Assembly: GCA_035610835.1 (NCBI GenBank)
Contig: CM069457.1
Location: 43,317,319-43,381,318 of the forward strand
Source: Ophiura sarsii
Taxonomy: Eukaryota; Echinodermata; Ophiuroidea; Amphilepidida; Ophiuridae
DNA length: 64,000 nt
Reading direction: 5' to 3'
Part shown: piece after piece, positions 12,704 to 27,300 of the stretch
Layout of the letters: the number at the start of each line of letters is the position of its first letter
Numbering within the stretch: position 1 is the stretch's first letter
Position numbers and translations under genes: made by a program
Notes under the pieces: generated by a model
Databases searched by the model: none
Told to the model about the DNA's origin: nothing
What the model saw: the letters and a program-made list of their open reading frames with translations, nothing else

Positions 12704-12845
12704 CAAAACTACAATAACATTTATTATTTATGTCAAAATAATAAAAACTACAATAACATTTTATTATTTATATTAAAATAATCAAAACTACAATTACATT
12801 TATTATTTATGTCAAAATAATCAAAACTATATAATAACATTATCT
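12704..12845. repeat. Tandem repeat, unit about 42 bp, 3+ copies
   Basis: Units of the form CAAAACTACAATAACATTTA followed by TTATTTATGTCAAAATAAT repeat three times and then decay. No gene was seen from 12.5 to 15.1 kb; that interval also holds a 20-base G run at 13046. Confidence 0.75.
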
Positions 12846-15528
12846 TAATTATTTACTTACTGTTATTTATTTATTCATTTAGTTACTGGTTATTGATTTA
12901 CTTTATTTTATATTTAACCACTTATTTTTTATTAATTGATAAATGTCTACACAAATTCAAATGAAAGAAATTAAACAATTCAATGCCCTATCTCATACCA
13001 TAGCTCCTTGACTTCTCAAGGATCTATGCTCCAACAAACAGTTATGGGGGGGGGGGGGGGGGGGGTGGCGGTACTGTAGAACTGGAATCGGTCACTTACG
13101 GCCTTTACACTGATTTCGAATACCTCGATAGGGACTAAGGAATTAAAACCACAGTTCCCAATCCTAACACAATCCAGATTTCAACAAATTGAAAATGAAA
13201 ATTTACCTATCTTTTGAGAAACAAATTGCCCTAAATTTCCGTAAATAGTCATCATTTGTAACAGATTTCACCAACTTTTATTTTTCATTAAAAAGGTATA
13301 AACCTCAGAAAATTAGATCGTTGACTTCCTCATCCATGTGGCCAACATTTTTTGAATGAAATTCCATATCTCAAGAAATTAAACCACCACTGGTTTGAAT
13401 TTCAAACTGCATAGAACCATTGTAAAACACACCAAAGTACAAATAATTACCTTAAACTGAATCATTTATAGGTTGGGCGTTTTCCACTGAGGATAGTTGG
13501 TATTTTTTTACGACAGACAATAGTTAACTTCACATGGATCAGATATGAAAGGAAATACCATATACATCGTGACACGGAAACTGTGCACGCTCCGAGTCCC
13601 GTTTGTACAAATTTAAAGCCCAAGTCCATGTATCTTCAATATCTATACCAAATATAGTCCGTCATTGTATCACCCCCACCAATGAATGCATTGGAATTGG
13701 AACTGGGTACTCTCTAAATGTAAAACGAGTGGAAAGAGTGAAAATTCACTCGAAAAGGAGTGAAGGGAGTGAAACGCAGGACAACCCGTTTATAGTGGAA
13801 AATGTCCACTCTCAAATGAGTGTGAAAGTTATTTGTTTCACTCTCAATAGAGTAGAACATTGATTGGGAGTTCCTACACCCTACCACTGCGTGTCTTCAA
13901 TGGGGACTGTTAAAGAACGACCCAACTTACACAGTGAGGAAATAAAAATGGTAGGGTATTCTAAGCGTACCCTTTGAATGGTTTTAAGGTGGGTTTCCTA
14001 GGATATTGCATGATACATAAGATTAAAGCTCTTGTAAATATGTATGGAATTGCTATGAAAATATAAACCATGTAACTGTTTACATATCAATGTTTAAAAA
14101 TATCTAAAGAAAAGGCCATTTACCACTAACTGAAAACTACTCGGCGTGGGCCAGTTACCCCATCATTGGGAGCAACTGGTCCTATTATGTTCCAACGGTT
14201 GTCATACACAGAAATCAGTGAATGACCACCGGCGGACACTAGGCAGAATTGTCTTTACAAATACATTTCCATATTATTTAATGTGTAAAAAGGATACATG
14301 TCTCATGAAACAGTTATCGTGGTTAACGAACGTGATAGCAGTAACTCATGATGTATAAAGCAAGCGAAATTTTTGACTGCACATGTTTTAGATAAAACTA
14401 GGAGGGTTATGATAATCAACGGGAGACGTCGTTTAACACATGGGATGGAAGGGCCATGTGGTAATAAAACAATGCGGTTAATGATAAGAATGGTGGGATA
14501 TAGCTGGGGTTAAGGTGCATTACGCTACAAGGCCCGCTTAGCAGCGCTATAAATTGCTGCCCTAAAAACCGGCACCAAATTTAAATATTCGCCTTACATC
14601 AAAGCTGGTTGCTATATGACATAATTCTCGTGTGCAACCAATCGGCTGTATTGCAACGCCTATTGAGTAGTTTAAACGCATGAGCGTGGATGTAATTTGC
14701 AACATAATGGAAACTCACCCATGCAGTTAGCAAGAAGTACCGCTCGTACACGCCCCGAATTTAAATATACAACCAGGCAATCCTCTCGTAGTAATTGATA
14801 ACAATAGGTTTACCAGACCGAATTAATACCGCTCCTAAGCGGGTAATTTATGTCATGTTAACGAAGTAATGGTCAGCCACGGGAGGGCTAATGACGGTAT
14901 GGTTTTGGGTAATTAATGTGTTTTAAGCTCGGGAGAGCCAGGTGCATGAGAGTAAGTAGTTTCTTATAAGTATTAGCCACGAGATATGGCTTGGAGTAGA
15001 GTGTTGATGAAATAATGTGGTTTAAACGACGGGAGGGGTTCAACCTCTACCGTAAATCATCTCCCTTTCGCCTACACCTACATCATGTACATTGCCTCTC
15101 CATGAACTTTTCATGTTCATACTGTGCTTGAATTTATTATTAGTTAAAAATGTGCGAGAACGTTGAAACGGATTCGTCATTAGAGATTAAATTTATCATC
15201 ACAAAGACTTGAAAAGCAGTTGCCCTAAACAGGTATAAAACTGTATTGTCTTTGGTGTAAATATTTAGAGCAATCATCTGTTGTTTCATTTTGCAGGTGT
15301 TCTGGTAGGTTCTACGTAGGCCTATAATTAGCGGGAATAGTTCATTCGCCTCAATATACATCCTTGAAATGAAGGCTAATATATATACTTCAATTGTGAT
15401 TCCGCTGTTGGGATCGACGCCCATGCACGTGACTGTATAATTCCCTAGAATATTTCCTTTTTTTGTGGGGGTGATTTTTCTTCGTTTGGTCATATGTCAC
15501 GCATACGCCCTGGGAATCTAATGGTAGT

Positions 15529-15676
15529 ATAGACGTTATTCATAATTGGCGATTTCAGGCTAAAGAGGGAGACATACTCGACTCGTTGTGTCGTCACTAA
15601 TCATAACGAAAGCGAGGCCAACCGTGGTAAATTACGTCTCTTTAGCCTGGAATCGCCAATTATGAATAACGTCTAT
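15529..15676. mobile_element. Short palindromic MITE, 148 bp
   Basis: The ends ATAGACGTTATTCATAATTG and its exact reverse complement extend through GGCGATT and CAGGCTAAAGAG on both arms. The centre is about 60 bases. No coding content. Confidence 0.7.
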
Positions 15677-15699
15677 TACAGAAAGATCTACATGATAGG

Positions 15700-16770
15700 C
15701 GTAACCAGGTGTGCATCATAGATTTCCTTACATACCTTGAGAGAAACTATTAACCCTATTAAAACATGAAGTTAATCAAGCGATGTAACCTTTGAATATG
15801 ATTAATATTCAAAGGTATCAATTTTCACTAAAAATGCTGATTTCTAAAGTTTTGACCAAAATCATTTTTTTGGCTACAAATTTGCTGCAAACATAGCAAA
15901 TTCAGTGTTGGGTAAAATGCTGAAATTGCACCAAAATCGTCTAAAGACCTACGAAGGAATGTTTTGTTTTGACATACAAATATTCATTCAGTTTTTTAAA
16001 AGTTTGACCAATAAGTGCCAAAAATGTATACTTTTATATACAATCCAGAGTTTTACTCACAATATTTTTATATACATTACATTGATAGTTCAAAAGTTAC
16101 AGCGCTTGATACATTTCATGTTTTTAGGGTTTCCACACCCCTATTTTGTTTTCATAAGCTGGTGTCACACACAACGGTTGCTAACATTCTACTTGAGTAA
16201 ACATCCTTATATGGTATACACTCTTCCCCCAGTGTCACGAAACACGGTCAGTCAAGTAGTGCAATAATGCACGTAGAGCCCGCCCTGATATTTGCATCAC
16301 AGTCTATGTACCAATAGGAATACAATACAGGTGGGTGGGGTGTGTGGGTGGGTGTAGGGGCTTCATGTGGTTTCAGAGGTAGGTAATGTGGCATGACCAT
16401 CTAGCGGGGACCCGAACGTAGCGAGGGTACGCCGCTAGTATTACATAATTGAACAAACCATGGATGGATTCCTGCTAAATTACTTATTTTACGAAAATGA
16501 TTATAAACCTCAACACAAATCATGCTCAAACAATTATAGTGTAACGCTTTATTCCATAATTCTTGGACTTGTTAAAGTCTAGTTTCATTTCTACAGATGC
16601 TGCAGAATATGGTGTTGTTGTACTACCATGGACTTATAAGTCCATGTACTACGTACTAGGTTTCAAGGTTGCCAAATAGTTCCGTGAACCAAGTGAACTA
16701 AAACACTGAGTTGCATTAAAGGGGAACGAGGAGATTGGCGATGAAAATGAAATTTGACAGAAAAAGCGTG
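15700..16770. other. Intergenic stretch, nothing recognised
   Basis: AT-rich sequence with open frames of up to 120 aa (15905-16267) that lack start context, splice partners and family motifs. Some short runs near 15.8 kb are inverted, but no full element could be delimited. Confidence 0.4.
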
Positions 16771-16777
16771 GAAAAAG

Positions 16778-17094
16778 GGTACTTAAATGTTATAAAGTCT
16801 CAGATTCTGGACTGTATCGTCCGATACTGGATCACCCAGTATCATTCGATATTGGAACAAAAAGTAAGTGTTTCAGTATCGGTTGATACTGGGACACATA
16901 AAATGCTCCAGTAACATAATTACGTACCAGTATCGTCCAATACTAGGACAACCCCCACCGGTATCATGTGTACAAGTATCGCCCGATATTGGAACAGTAA
17001 AATTGTACCAGTATCGAGCGATTCCGGCACTCAACTTTAATGTTCCAGTATTGAACGATAGTGGTGCACCAGTATCTGATCTAAAGTACATACA
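16778..17094. mobile_element. Palindromic-array element F3, copy 1
   Basis: Repeated near-palindromes of the form CCAGTATCGNNCGATACTGG are spaced by 12-25 variable bases and mostly followed by AACA. The outer ends resemble those of the copies at 56438-56785 and 61066-61460 (CTTTAGGTCCCAGAT and CAGATTCTGGACTGTATCG, here diverged). ORFs on both strands in it are by-products of the symmetry. Confidence 0.7.
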
Positions 17095-18334
17095 CCTTTT
17101 TCCAACAACAAAAATAGTAAGGTAATATTCCATGGGCAAAAGGTGGAAGTGATGGCGCTAGATAGACTTTCCGGTGAAGCCAGTGTGCCGAATTCTGCTA
17201 TTCAAAATTACCAAATTGTGAAATGTTACATGATATGCAGCGACTATTAATTTGGTGCAAAAAAACACACCAATTGCTAGGAAAATTGAGGGCACACTCC
17301 CATGTATCTCGCAACTTGGCCCTTTAATGTCAAATGGCAATGAAGGACAATTAATTCCTTCTTTCCGATTCCCTATTGTGTACTGTTTCCGGTGCTGTTC
17401 ACGTAATGATACTATTTTAAACTCCATTGTGTAAAATTCCAAGTATATGGAGGACGCTTGTTAATACAAACAAGTACAGTTTCGAAATAATTTTAACGAC
17501 TTGTAGCTCTCTCAAAATAAGTCGCGTTACCAAATTGAAAATATATTTGGAAATAGACAACTTGTAGAATTTTTCCGGTACCTGTCTCCATTTGAGGCCC
17601 CTAATAATATAAAACACACGCTGGAAGGTGTGGCCACATAATATCGCAATGACATACAAAATGATCGATTTGCTGGACGCGCTGTCAACATGGTCAAAGT
17701 CACTGTTATCACATGCATGGTCTCCCACACATTCAATGCATATGTTTTGATTTTGTTCAAAAAAAGATTTTTACTTATTAAATGTTGTGCGCAACATTGA
17801 CAATGTTCATAATACTGATGATAACTTTTACTGATGATGAATTGTTTTAACTGAGATATATCGTTTTGAAAAAGTTTCGAAACTTTTGGGGATACCCTGT
17901 ATTTTGGACTATCAAACATCACTCTGAACGTTGGATTCGAACTCTCGTTTTCGGCGTCACACTACATTGTGGAATTGTAGGTATCCGGGTGGGTGTATAT
18001 TTTGTTATTCAAATTGAACCATATTTTCCGAAATTTGGATTTTGCAAGAACAAACACATCGTCAAATTCTAAAACAAAACATTTTGGAGAGAGTTCTTGA
18101 AATAAGATGTTCCCCAAATATGTACACAGGTAACAGAAACAAACTGTTTTTTTTTTATTGGCCATATCCGGGAGCTTAAAATAAACTTATGACACATTTT
18201 CAATGGTTGCAGGTATATTGTATTGAACGCCCCTCGTATAATATATATATAGCTTACGTTCACGTTTAAAGTTTAATTGTGTGTTCCATAGTACGACTGT
18301 TTAGCTCTATACTCGTGTATCCGAACTGAGAAGG

Positions 18335-18341
18335 TATAAAA
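18335..18341 (+). promoter_or_regulatory. TATA box of gene A
   Basis: TATAAAA lies 43 bases before the gene A start codon, so transcription would begin near 18365. An out-of-frame ATG at 18364 would be at or just upstream of the cap. A sharp TATA promoter would suit an inducible gene, but no induction sites were recognised nearby. Confidence 0.5.
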
Positions 18342-18383
18342 CCAACGCTTTGTAATTAGACGAATGAGAGTTGTAGCAGAACC

Positions 18384-21300
18384 ATGGCCACTAACGAAGT
18401 AAGTGCGATTTGATACAATTATGAAAAAACTCAGACAGAGTGCGCGATGTGTAAACCTCTTAAGATCAGTTCGGGAATTGTTGGTTACAGTTCCCAAACT
18501 ATATTTCATGTATTCCGTGATGTTATTGATGTTCACTCCAAATATAATAAATATCATATCGTTGGTGTCGACCCATAGTAAGCTCTCAACTAGTCTGCGT
18601 TTTAATTTAATTTTTTCGACAGACAATCATGACAATCAGCAATGTAAACAGATAAAAAGTATTTATGATGCGAGTGAGTAAGTAATACGCATAATGCAGC
18701 ATACGCAACAAACGGTTTGCACTTGTTTTTGCACGGGCATGTGTGGCGCAGTGGGTAGAGCACCGGACTCTTAATCTAAAGACTGTGGGTTCGAGTCCCG
18801 CTGTGGTCAACATGTTGTGCTCTTGAGTAAGGCACTTTACCGCAATTACTCCTCTCTACCCAGGTGTATTCAAATGGGTACCGGCATTCTTCAGTGCTGG
18901 GAAGGTAATAGACTCGCGGTGGAGGAGGTGTAGCGAGCCCCACACAGCAATATTATAAAAAAGGAGTGAGTCTAGCCCTATCGCTTTGAAAGCGAGATGG
19001 GCACTTCGCTCCTGGAATTACAGGATCGACCGCCTTTACCTTTACCTTATGCAGAACGCAATTCTGTTAAATTAGTAATTAGACTTATAATGAAGTTGGT
19101 AAGGCGTGATCAGGGTGGCTGTCATATGCTGAGGAAAATCTTAAGATTTGTCGAACATGACTCCGTTGCACGAGACGCACATGCAATCGGGTTCAATTCC
19201 CAGCTCCACACATTGGACCACTATATCGTCTTTGTTCCCAAAACGCGCATTATTTAAGCTCGACAGACAATAAATTAGATTTCTAGCAAGGCATACGCAA
19301 ATGCCACAATATATACCAATGCAAATTGAGGTGAAAGAACAATCCAACCTGACATCGTAGGCCTTATACATTTACGGAATTCCCAAGGTAACTACAGCAT
19401 TATCGAATACAAATATTGCGATAATTCAAAAGAATAGATGTTCAACACTAAACAATGATACATAGCGTCTTCAACAATTATTAATCACAATTCACTTAAA
19501 GGCATATTATGTGATGTTTTCCAGAGAGCGCCCTCTATTCATGATTTCTTTTAGAAAGTAGATTTTCTTGCAGATTTAAATTTCTGACCATAAATCGTAC
19601 ATACATTCCAAATTAGAGAGCGATACGATTCCTAATTACCTCAAAATCATGGTTTTAAAGTGAATTTAGACTATATTTAAATAAGTTGTCGGATATCCGA
19701 CAGTTTATTTTCACTCTAAAACCATGATTTTGAAGTAATTAAGAATCGTATCGCCCTGTAACTTGGAATGTATATCCGATTTATGATCAGAAATGTAAAT
19801 CTGCAAGAAAATCTGCTTTCAATTTTTTTTTTCGATGTTGAGGGCGTTCCATAGAAAGATCACATAATATACCTTTAACTTTATTACAGCCTTCGGTAGA
19901 AACAATACTCAACAATGTCTTTGTTCGTCATCCTACTCATGGCGAGGGCCACCTGGTACCATTTGGAATGTATATACAACCGGCAACCATACACATCGGT
20001 GATGTTATAGTCTCTGGACAAAACGTTGTTAGTAAAGAGGAAGGCGGCTTAGCTGACCAAGCCAAACTATTGTAAGTAAACAATTATCTCGCATATAGAG
20101 AAACATTGGATCATGATTATATCAATACACGGGTAATAAATTAGATAAAGGGTTCAACAAAAGAAAGTATACCACTTTGTTTATGTCATTTTGAGTAACT
20201 TTCAATTTGTTTTTGACCAAACAGGCTAGATAGGCATTTAGATGATTTTTCTAGGCATAATTTGATACCAAATTTGCCCCCTAACAACAAAGATAAACCA
20301 TGATTAGCACCATTTAAAGGAAAATATCCCATTTTCGAAAGTCGCATTTCCAATACACAGCACTAGAAGATTTGGTTAATCTGTCCATGTTCTTTCCATC
20401 CATTAACATTCCTTTACATCCAAATCCTCCACCCATGCATCAGTTTACATTTGAATTAGCCCGCGCATTGAGGGATATGCGCTGTGATCAGTTCGGGATA
20501 AATACGGCATGTGTATGTGTTAACAATTGGCCCTTTCTTCTCGTGCTGTATATTGGAAATGCGACTTTTGAAAATGGGATATTTTCCTTTAAATGGTGCT
20601 AATCATGGTTTATCTTTGTTGTTAGGGGGCAAATTTGGTATCAAATTATGCCTAAAAGATTCATCTAAATGCCTATCTAGCCTGTTTGGACAAGAATAAA
20701 TTGAAAGTTACTCAAAATGACATAAACAAAGTGGTATACTTTCTTTTGTTGAACCCTTTAGATGTAGTACCGCAGGACCATAACCAAAATCAAATCATTA
20801 TGTCATTCCCCTATTGATGTATACGACCATAGACGTAGCTACTCAAACCAAACAGGCTGGGTGGTCGTGTGAATAAAAACGCCGAGGAATACCGGGATTT
20901 CCATAAGGTCGGGAAGATGTCACAGATGTCAACGAGTATATTTATTATGGAAATGCCCCCCATAGTGATTCTGTGGCTTGTGACCGTGGATTGCTGGTTA
21001 CGGCTGTAAGTGTTGTGGGTGGTAGTTTGTGGATTGTGGATTGTGGATTGTGGAGTACGGATTGCGGATTAAGAGCTGTTGTGGATTGTGGGCCGTGTTT
21101 TGGGAAGTAAACTGCTCACAAAAAGTATCGAAACACTTAGAAATGATCCAATACATAACGGCTCGAAAGGGTATGCATTAATCGAAGCAAATAACCAAGT
21201 GCATAATTTTGTTTGCGTATTTTGATACCTCGATCGATGAGACACGATGTTGCGGAGCGGAGTTATTGTCATTTCAATGATCGTGGGTCCAGTTCCAAAA

Positions 21301-24300
21301 GTGACACTCTTCCCTATTGAAAAGCACGAATCTGATCATTCTAAACAGTAATGCAAACCTCTTTCTATAGGATGATTGTCACTTTTGAAACTGGACCCAC
21401 GACCATTGAAATGACAATAACTCCGCTCCGCAACATCGTATCTCATCGATCGAGGTATCAAAATACGCAGAACAAAATTATGCACTTGGTTATTTGCTTC
21501 GATTAATGCATACCCTTTCGAGCCGTTATATATTATATTGGATCATTTCTAAGTGTTTCGATACTTTTTGTGAGCAGTTTAGTTGTTGGTTGCGGATTAT
21601 GGGTTGTGGGTTTAGAACAGACAATGACAAAACTCGTCTTTAAATACGTGTGTTGCATTATGGGATTATACATGTTATGCTTGGTAACTTTTCCAAAACT
21701 GCCCAGGCTGTTTGTATTATTGTTACAGTTTGTAATTTATTTTTACGCAGAGTTGGTGATCTGTTGGTTGCTTTGGATGACGTATTCGTCGATCAAAAAT
21801 CGTTGGAAGACGTCCTCAATTTGTTCGAAACACTTCCTCCGAAATTCAGTATGGTAAGACAAATGGAGGGGTTGGAGAAAAATTCTGCCATGGGAAATAT
21901 TGTCTTGAAAATGATAACTACACCGTAAAAAGTCATGTAGAATTTACATGTAAAACACTGTAAAATGATGGGAATATGACAGTATTTTACCGTTTCTAAA
22001 AAAAACGGTCAAATATTGTATTTTTCACACTTGATTCTTTAAGCCATCGTTGACTAAAATGAAAAGTTGAGCTAGTGGCTTAAAACTTAACATTCTCAAC
22101 ATTAGCTAAAATATTGTCAATTTTTTGACCAAGTCCTAAATTTCATCAATGTTAATTTTACAGGGTTTTGTTGGCAGATTGGCTGCCAGCCTTTTACCGT
22201 TAATTTTACAATTGACCAAGTCCTAAATTTCATCATGTTAATTTGACCGGGGGTTTGTTGGCAGATTGGCTGCCAGCCTTTTAGGGACGCTCCATTAGAT
22301 ACTCGGGGGGGGGGGGGGGGGGGGGGGGGGGGCATGGAAGTTTAAAACAAAAAAACTTGCCCACTATCCAGGAAAAAAAAACAACTTTGCCCACCAACCA
22401 GGAAAAAAAAAAAAATGACCCACTGCTGAGTAAAAAAAAGAAAAAAGAAGATGACTCACCCAAAAGGCCCAACTCAATGTAAAGAAAACCATTAAAACCT
22501 AAAAAAAACAAAACTTTGCCGGCTTTGCTAAAAAAAAAAAAAACTTGCCGCCAAAGGCGGCCAAAACAAATCCGCCCGACCCCAACTTCCATACCCCCCC
22601 TGAAAATCAAATGGTGCGTCCCTTACCGTTAATTTTACAACATTTTCAACAAACGCCTGTAAATTTTACTTTGCATTGTAAAAAAGCAGTAAAATACTGT
22701 AAAATATACAGTATATTGTTTTTGTGTGAATTTTTACAGTAATTGGTTTAAGAAACTGTAACATTTTACAGTGTCCCGTTAAATTTGACAGCTATTTACT
22801 GTAATTTTTTACAGTACAATGTACATTTTACAGGGGTTTGTTGGCAGATTGGCTGCCAGCCTTTTTACCGTTAATTTTACAACATTTTTTTAACAGTGTA
22901 GTCCCAAGCTAATGTAGCAAGCAATGCTAATGAAACAAGTACGAACATCCTACGCATGACTTCAAAATGACGTCATAAACAATCCAACCACCCCTACAGT
23001 AGGACGAGGCTTAATATTGTTTTTAATATGTCTTGATAATTATACAGACTGTGATACGCCAAGATGAACCAGAGGCCGAGGGTGCTCCTAAATACACGGG
23101 TTTGAAAATCACAATAGAGTTGGGAGTGGGTAAGTACATTACAATTACATTAAATGTATATACAGAAAACCCAAGTAATTACATTAGAGCGATGTCGTAA
23201 CTTTCTGAATAAGTAAATAAAGGTAAGTTTAAACTTAATAAGACAATCGGAATCGGGAATTGAATCCGTTGAACAAAAGCAAATGGACGAATGTGTCAGT
23301 AGACACCTATCTCTCAATGTGATAACACGGAATCTGTGGTGCGCAAGAGGTTAGTTCGACCTAGGCTCCGATTGGTAACCGAACTTTTGTGAATTTGCAA
23401 TCATATGCGTAGGAAACAGTTGCGGCCATGAGGTTATGTGCTGTGAATTCATCGATGCCCCAACGAAACCCTCAATAGTCAATATGCTTTACTTGGTGTT
23501 TTTTTTTACAGATGAATCAAAGGAAGTAGTAGTGATCTCTAGCTCCTGCGAGAAAGTAGTTCTCTATCAGTACAACCAGACAGTAAAATCGGTGATGGTT
23601 TGGCAAGATTTGAACAACCTGACGAAATACATCAAAGCAAGAAGTAAAACCACTGTTGCCATGCAAACATGGCCTGGACAAAGATCAGGCCTGGACAAAG
23701 ATCAGTGTAAGCCTGCCCTCTGCGTCCACAAATATAAATTTAGTTTGTGTTTTAAAACATTTTAAAGCTTTTAGTCATGCATATTTTCGTATACTTCCTT
23801 CTTGAATCAAAACACTAAATGTCCTAGAAGTATAATACTTATTCCAGAAACTACCTTTCGACCAATGTTCTTTATAAAGGGGTACAACTTTGAAATTAAG
23901 GAATATCAATTAATGAAAATGCTAACACTTTGCATGCGGCTATTGGTTTTACCAATTACAAAACAGATTTTCAGAAACCGTTCCCAACTTTCATGGTCTA
24001 TTTCGAAAATGACTGATGTAATACTATGCCTGTGTGAACCCGTGACGATATCAAATGTGGTAATTAAATAAAATAATTTTGACATTTTTTAAACATTTTG
24101 TGACATTTTGGAATGTCGTCTGCAGACGCCTGCCGCGTGGGCAGTGTTAAGTTCATTCTAAAGGGAAAAGGGACAGCAAAACATGTATTACACTACACAA
24201 CATACGGTTACGTAATAGACTGATAAAACTTTCATTATTTAAAATTGAGAGCTTAGTATAACAACTCTCCAATTGCTACCGATAGTTATATACATGGAGC

Positions 24301-27300
24301 ATGCGGAGCATATAGACGAAAACTAAACGTAACACAAAGCAGCTATTGTACGATATTTTTGTTCTGATACACAATGATGTGAAAGGTAACTATAATAATA
24401 GCTCCCATGTGCTATATATTTATGTGATGATATTGTGCACCCTTTCAACCTTATGTCAGTCATATTGTAGGTATGACATAGAAATGTTACCATCCTATTT
24501 TCGGGTTTCCCCACCAATCAACGTTGCGAGGCTGAAGGAATTGAACAGTCACTACACGGTAGACCTAGTAAATATCTATTTCAAAACATCGTTAATAGCC
24601 ACTTTAAAATGTGAAACACAAACAAAATGTTATACTCCTTGGGGCTATGACATGTTTCAGACAACAATGATAATAATAACTAATATTGATGATAATGTCT
24701 CTTTCAGATCTTTTCGATTTATACGTATACAACGCAGTGTCTGGCGACACAACGGCCGTAGTCTTTTACAATAATAAGTACGGTGCATCAATCACTGTCA
24801 ATTACTATGGGGGAAAGGACAGCGCGATAGTTCTGAACCAGGTTAGTGTCTACACACTGACAAATTGAGTGTCATTTGACACCAACAGGGGTGTTACGAT
24901 TTGGGTCCTCAGGCGAACATCCAAAGGTGACAGGAAGACCCCTTAAAGTGTGCCATGACACCTATATTTGTTCTAGACACATTTGGATGTTCACTTGAGG
25001 ACCCATTTCTTCTGGTGTCAAATGACACTCATATAAGGCCTAGTTAATTTACTATTTTGGTCTACTATATTTATCTATTGTCTAGCCATTTCCTGTCCAT
25101 TGTCGCTTACCTTCTTAACACCACACATGCATAATGCATGATGTGTTATCTATTGATTTATTGTACATGTTTTGTTAGTTTACCTAGCAACATGGATCTG
25201 TGTTCTATATCTATACTGGCATTGTGCTATAATTACAGTGGTGGACTTGTCTAGTTCGTTATCTTATTTATAGTTCTTAACACTTTTGTTTTTATATTTT
25301 GTCCCTGATAAAGGGTGGTATATCCACTTGAAACGTCGTTTTTTGTTGTTACTTTATATCTTTGTTGTTTTATTGCACAGCAATTTGTATTGCTTGACCC
25401 AGTGCATTTCCGTGTGTTATTTTGTTGTTGTTATTTATATGTTTTATTGCGTTATTCTCCCGCGTTATTACCTGTTCCCTCACACTTGTTGGTATATGTT
25501 TCTTATACTCTTTGCACCTTCAGTGGTGTTAATCATTGTCCGAATTAAGTTTAAAAAACCTGGTTGCTGACAACCAAACTTGTGGTTGTCCGCCACAATT
25601 TGTAGTTGTCAGTATTGTATTGGTTTATTTGGTTTAATGGTTTAGCTTAATTAACTTAACTTAACTTAACGAAAGTTGTCTCACCGCAAATTGCAATGCC
25701 TAGCCCGTAATAAGACACGGATAGTCTTGATAATATTCACTATTGTATAACAACACAACGGCCATAACATTTTACAATGAAAAGTACCGTGCATCAATTC
25801 CTGTCAGTGAACGGCAAGATAGTTTTGGAGCCGGTAAGTGTCTATAGTAGAATCAGTTCCAAATTGGAGAGAAATATTCGGTTTTTATCTCTCCGATGGC
25901 CGTACGTGTGTGCTTTTGGCAGTACACATGCATGCTTATATCAAATCATTTGGTCATCATTCTGTGATTCCCTACACACCAACATCGGTAGTAGGCCTAT
26001 GCGTCGTTCTTAAAAATCACGCACTTTGAATCCCCCTGTAAAGAGTATAACATAATTACTCCTATATTTGTTTATTTAGAGGTTCTTCTTGGGCAAATTC
26101 TACAATTTCTGCTGTTGTTGTTTTATTCCAGACCAAAAAGCCTCACACATCTCTAGTATCACCGACCTACAATTTCTTTGCTGATAATTCTACGGGAACA
26201 ATGTTCGAGTTCGGCTTTGAATCCATTTTGACACCAAGTAAGACTTTATCGGCAGACAGTTCTTTCAATTATAAGGGTTCAACAAAAGAAAGTATACACT
26301 TTGTTTATGTCATTTTGAGTAACATTGAATTTTTGTTTTGACCAAACAGGCTAGATAGGCAAGACGAATCTTTTAGGCATCATTTGATACCAAATTTCCC
26401 CCCTAACAACAAAAATAAACTATGATTAGCACCATTTAAAGAAAATTGGTCACTTTTCAAAAGTCACATTTTCAACGCACGCAAGCCGCGAGAAAATGCT
26501 GTGCGTGACACTGTAAATGGCCGGGAATGAAATGGATATTGATCACACAGCGTGAGCGGGCTATTTGATTATGGACAGGTAACACGTGTTCTTTTCTTCC
26601 CGCGTAGTGTATTGAAAATGTGACTTTTGAAAAGTGACTAATTTTCTTTAAATGGTGCTAGTCACACTCTTAGAAGGTCAGGATCAAATATGAGACGAAA
26701 AGGATCAATTTTGATCCAGAAGCGGTATCACATATGAGCTTACCCTTTCCGGATCAAAGTGATCCGACAAGCAGGATCAAAAAGTTTGATCCGAAATGGG
26801 ATCAAATATTTCTGTCAAATGATACTGAAACGGATCAAAATACTGATCCTTAATCGGATGTACCTGTAGCTTATGATCCTACTCCAGGATCAAACTGAAT
26901 CAAAGAAAAAGTGAAAACATAGGGGGTCATCGGGTGACAGATTGTAAAAACAAGCATGCATGCAAGGGTCTTTCGGTGACACCGGGCCAAAAAAGGGGGG
27001 TATTTTTGATGGAGCCTGGTGTGAAACCTAATATTGATTGAGTGCCCCCACCCCCGGGTGCACACTGCAGACTATATATCGAGTGCAGTAAGCTTACTAC
27101 ATCGTGTAGGCCTAGTACATCGCAGTGATCGTGACATTTTGTGAGGAGCATTTTGACCGAAAATCGTACTGATGGCACTGGTCAGGTACAAGAAATTTGT
27201 TCACAAGAATAGAGCATGTTCAAACATAAAAAATAAAACTACTTTACCGACAAAATCATGTAACATTTTACAGATTAGACTGGATAACTTACCGCGGTAT

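Noticed and set aside
15905..16267. 120-aa plus-strand frame
   Set aside because: AT-rich, hydrophobic-biased translation without conserved motifs; two frames are open at once, as expected by chance.
18069..18263. Minus-strand frame upstream of gene A
   Set aside because: It covers a fragment of the mariner-like repeat (18175-18237) and has no coding features.
22117..22610. Proline- or phenylalanine-rich frames
   Set aside because: Created by the 28-base G run and the A-rich stretch inside the 21918-22901 element.
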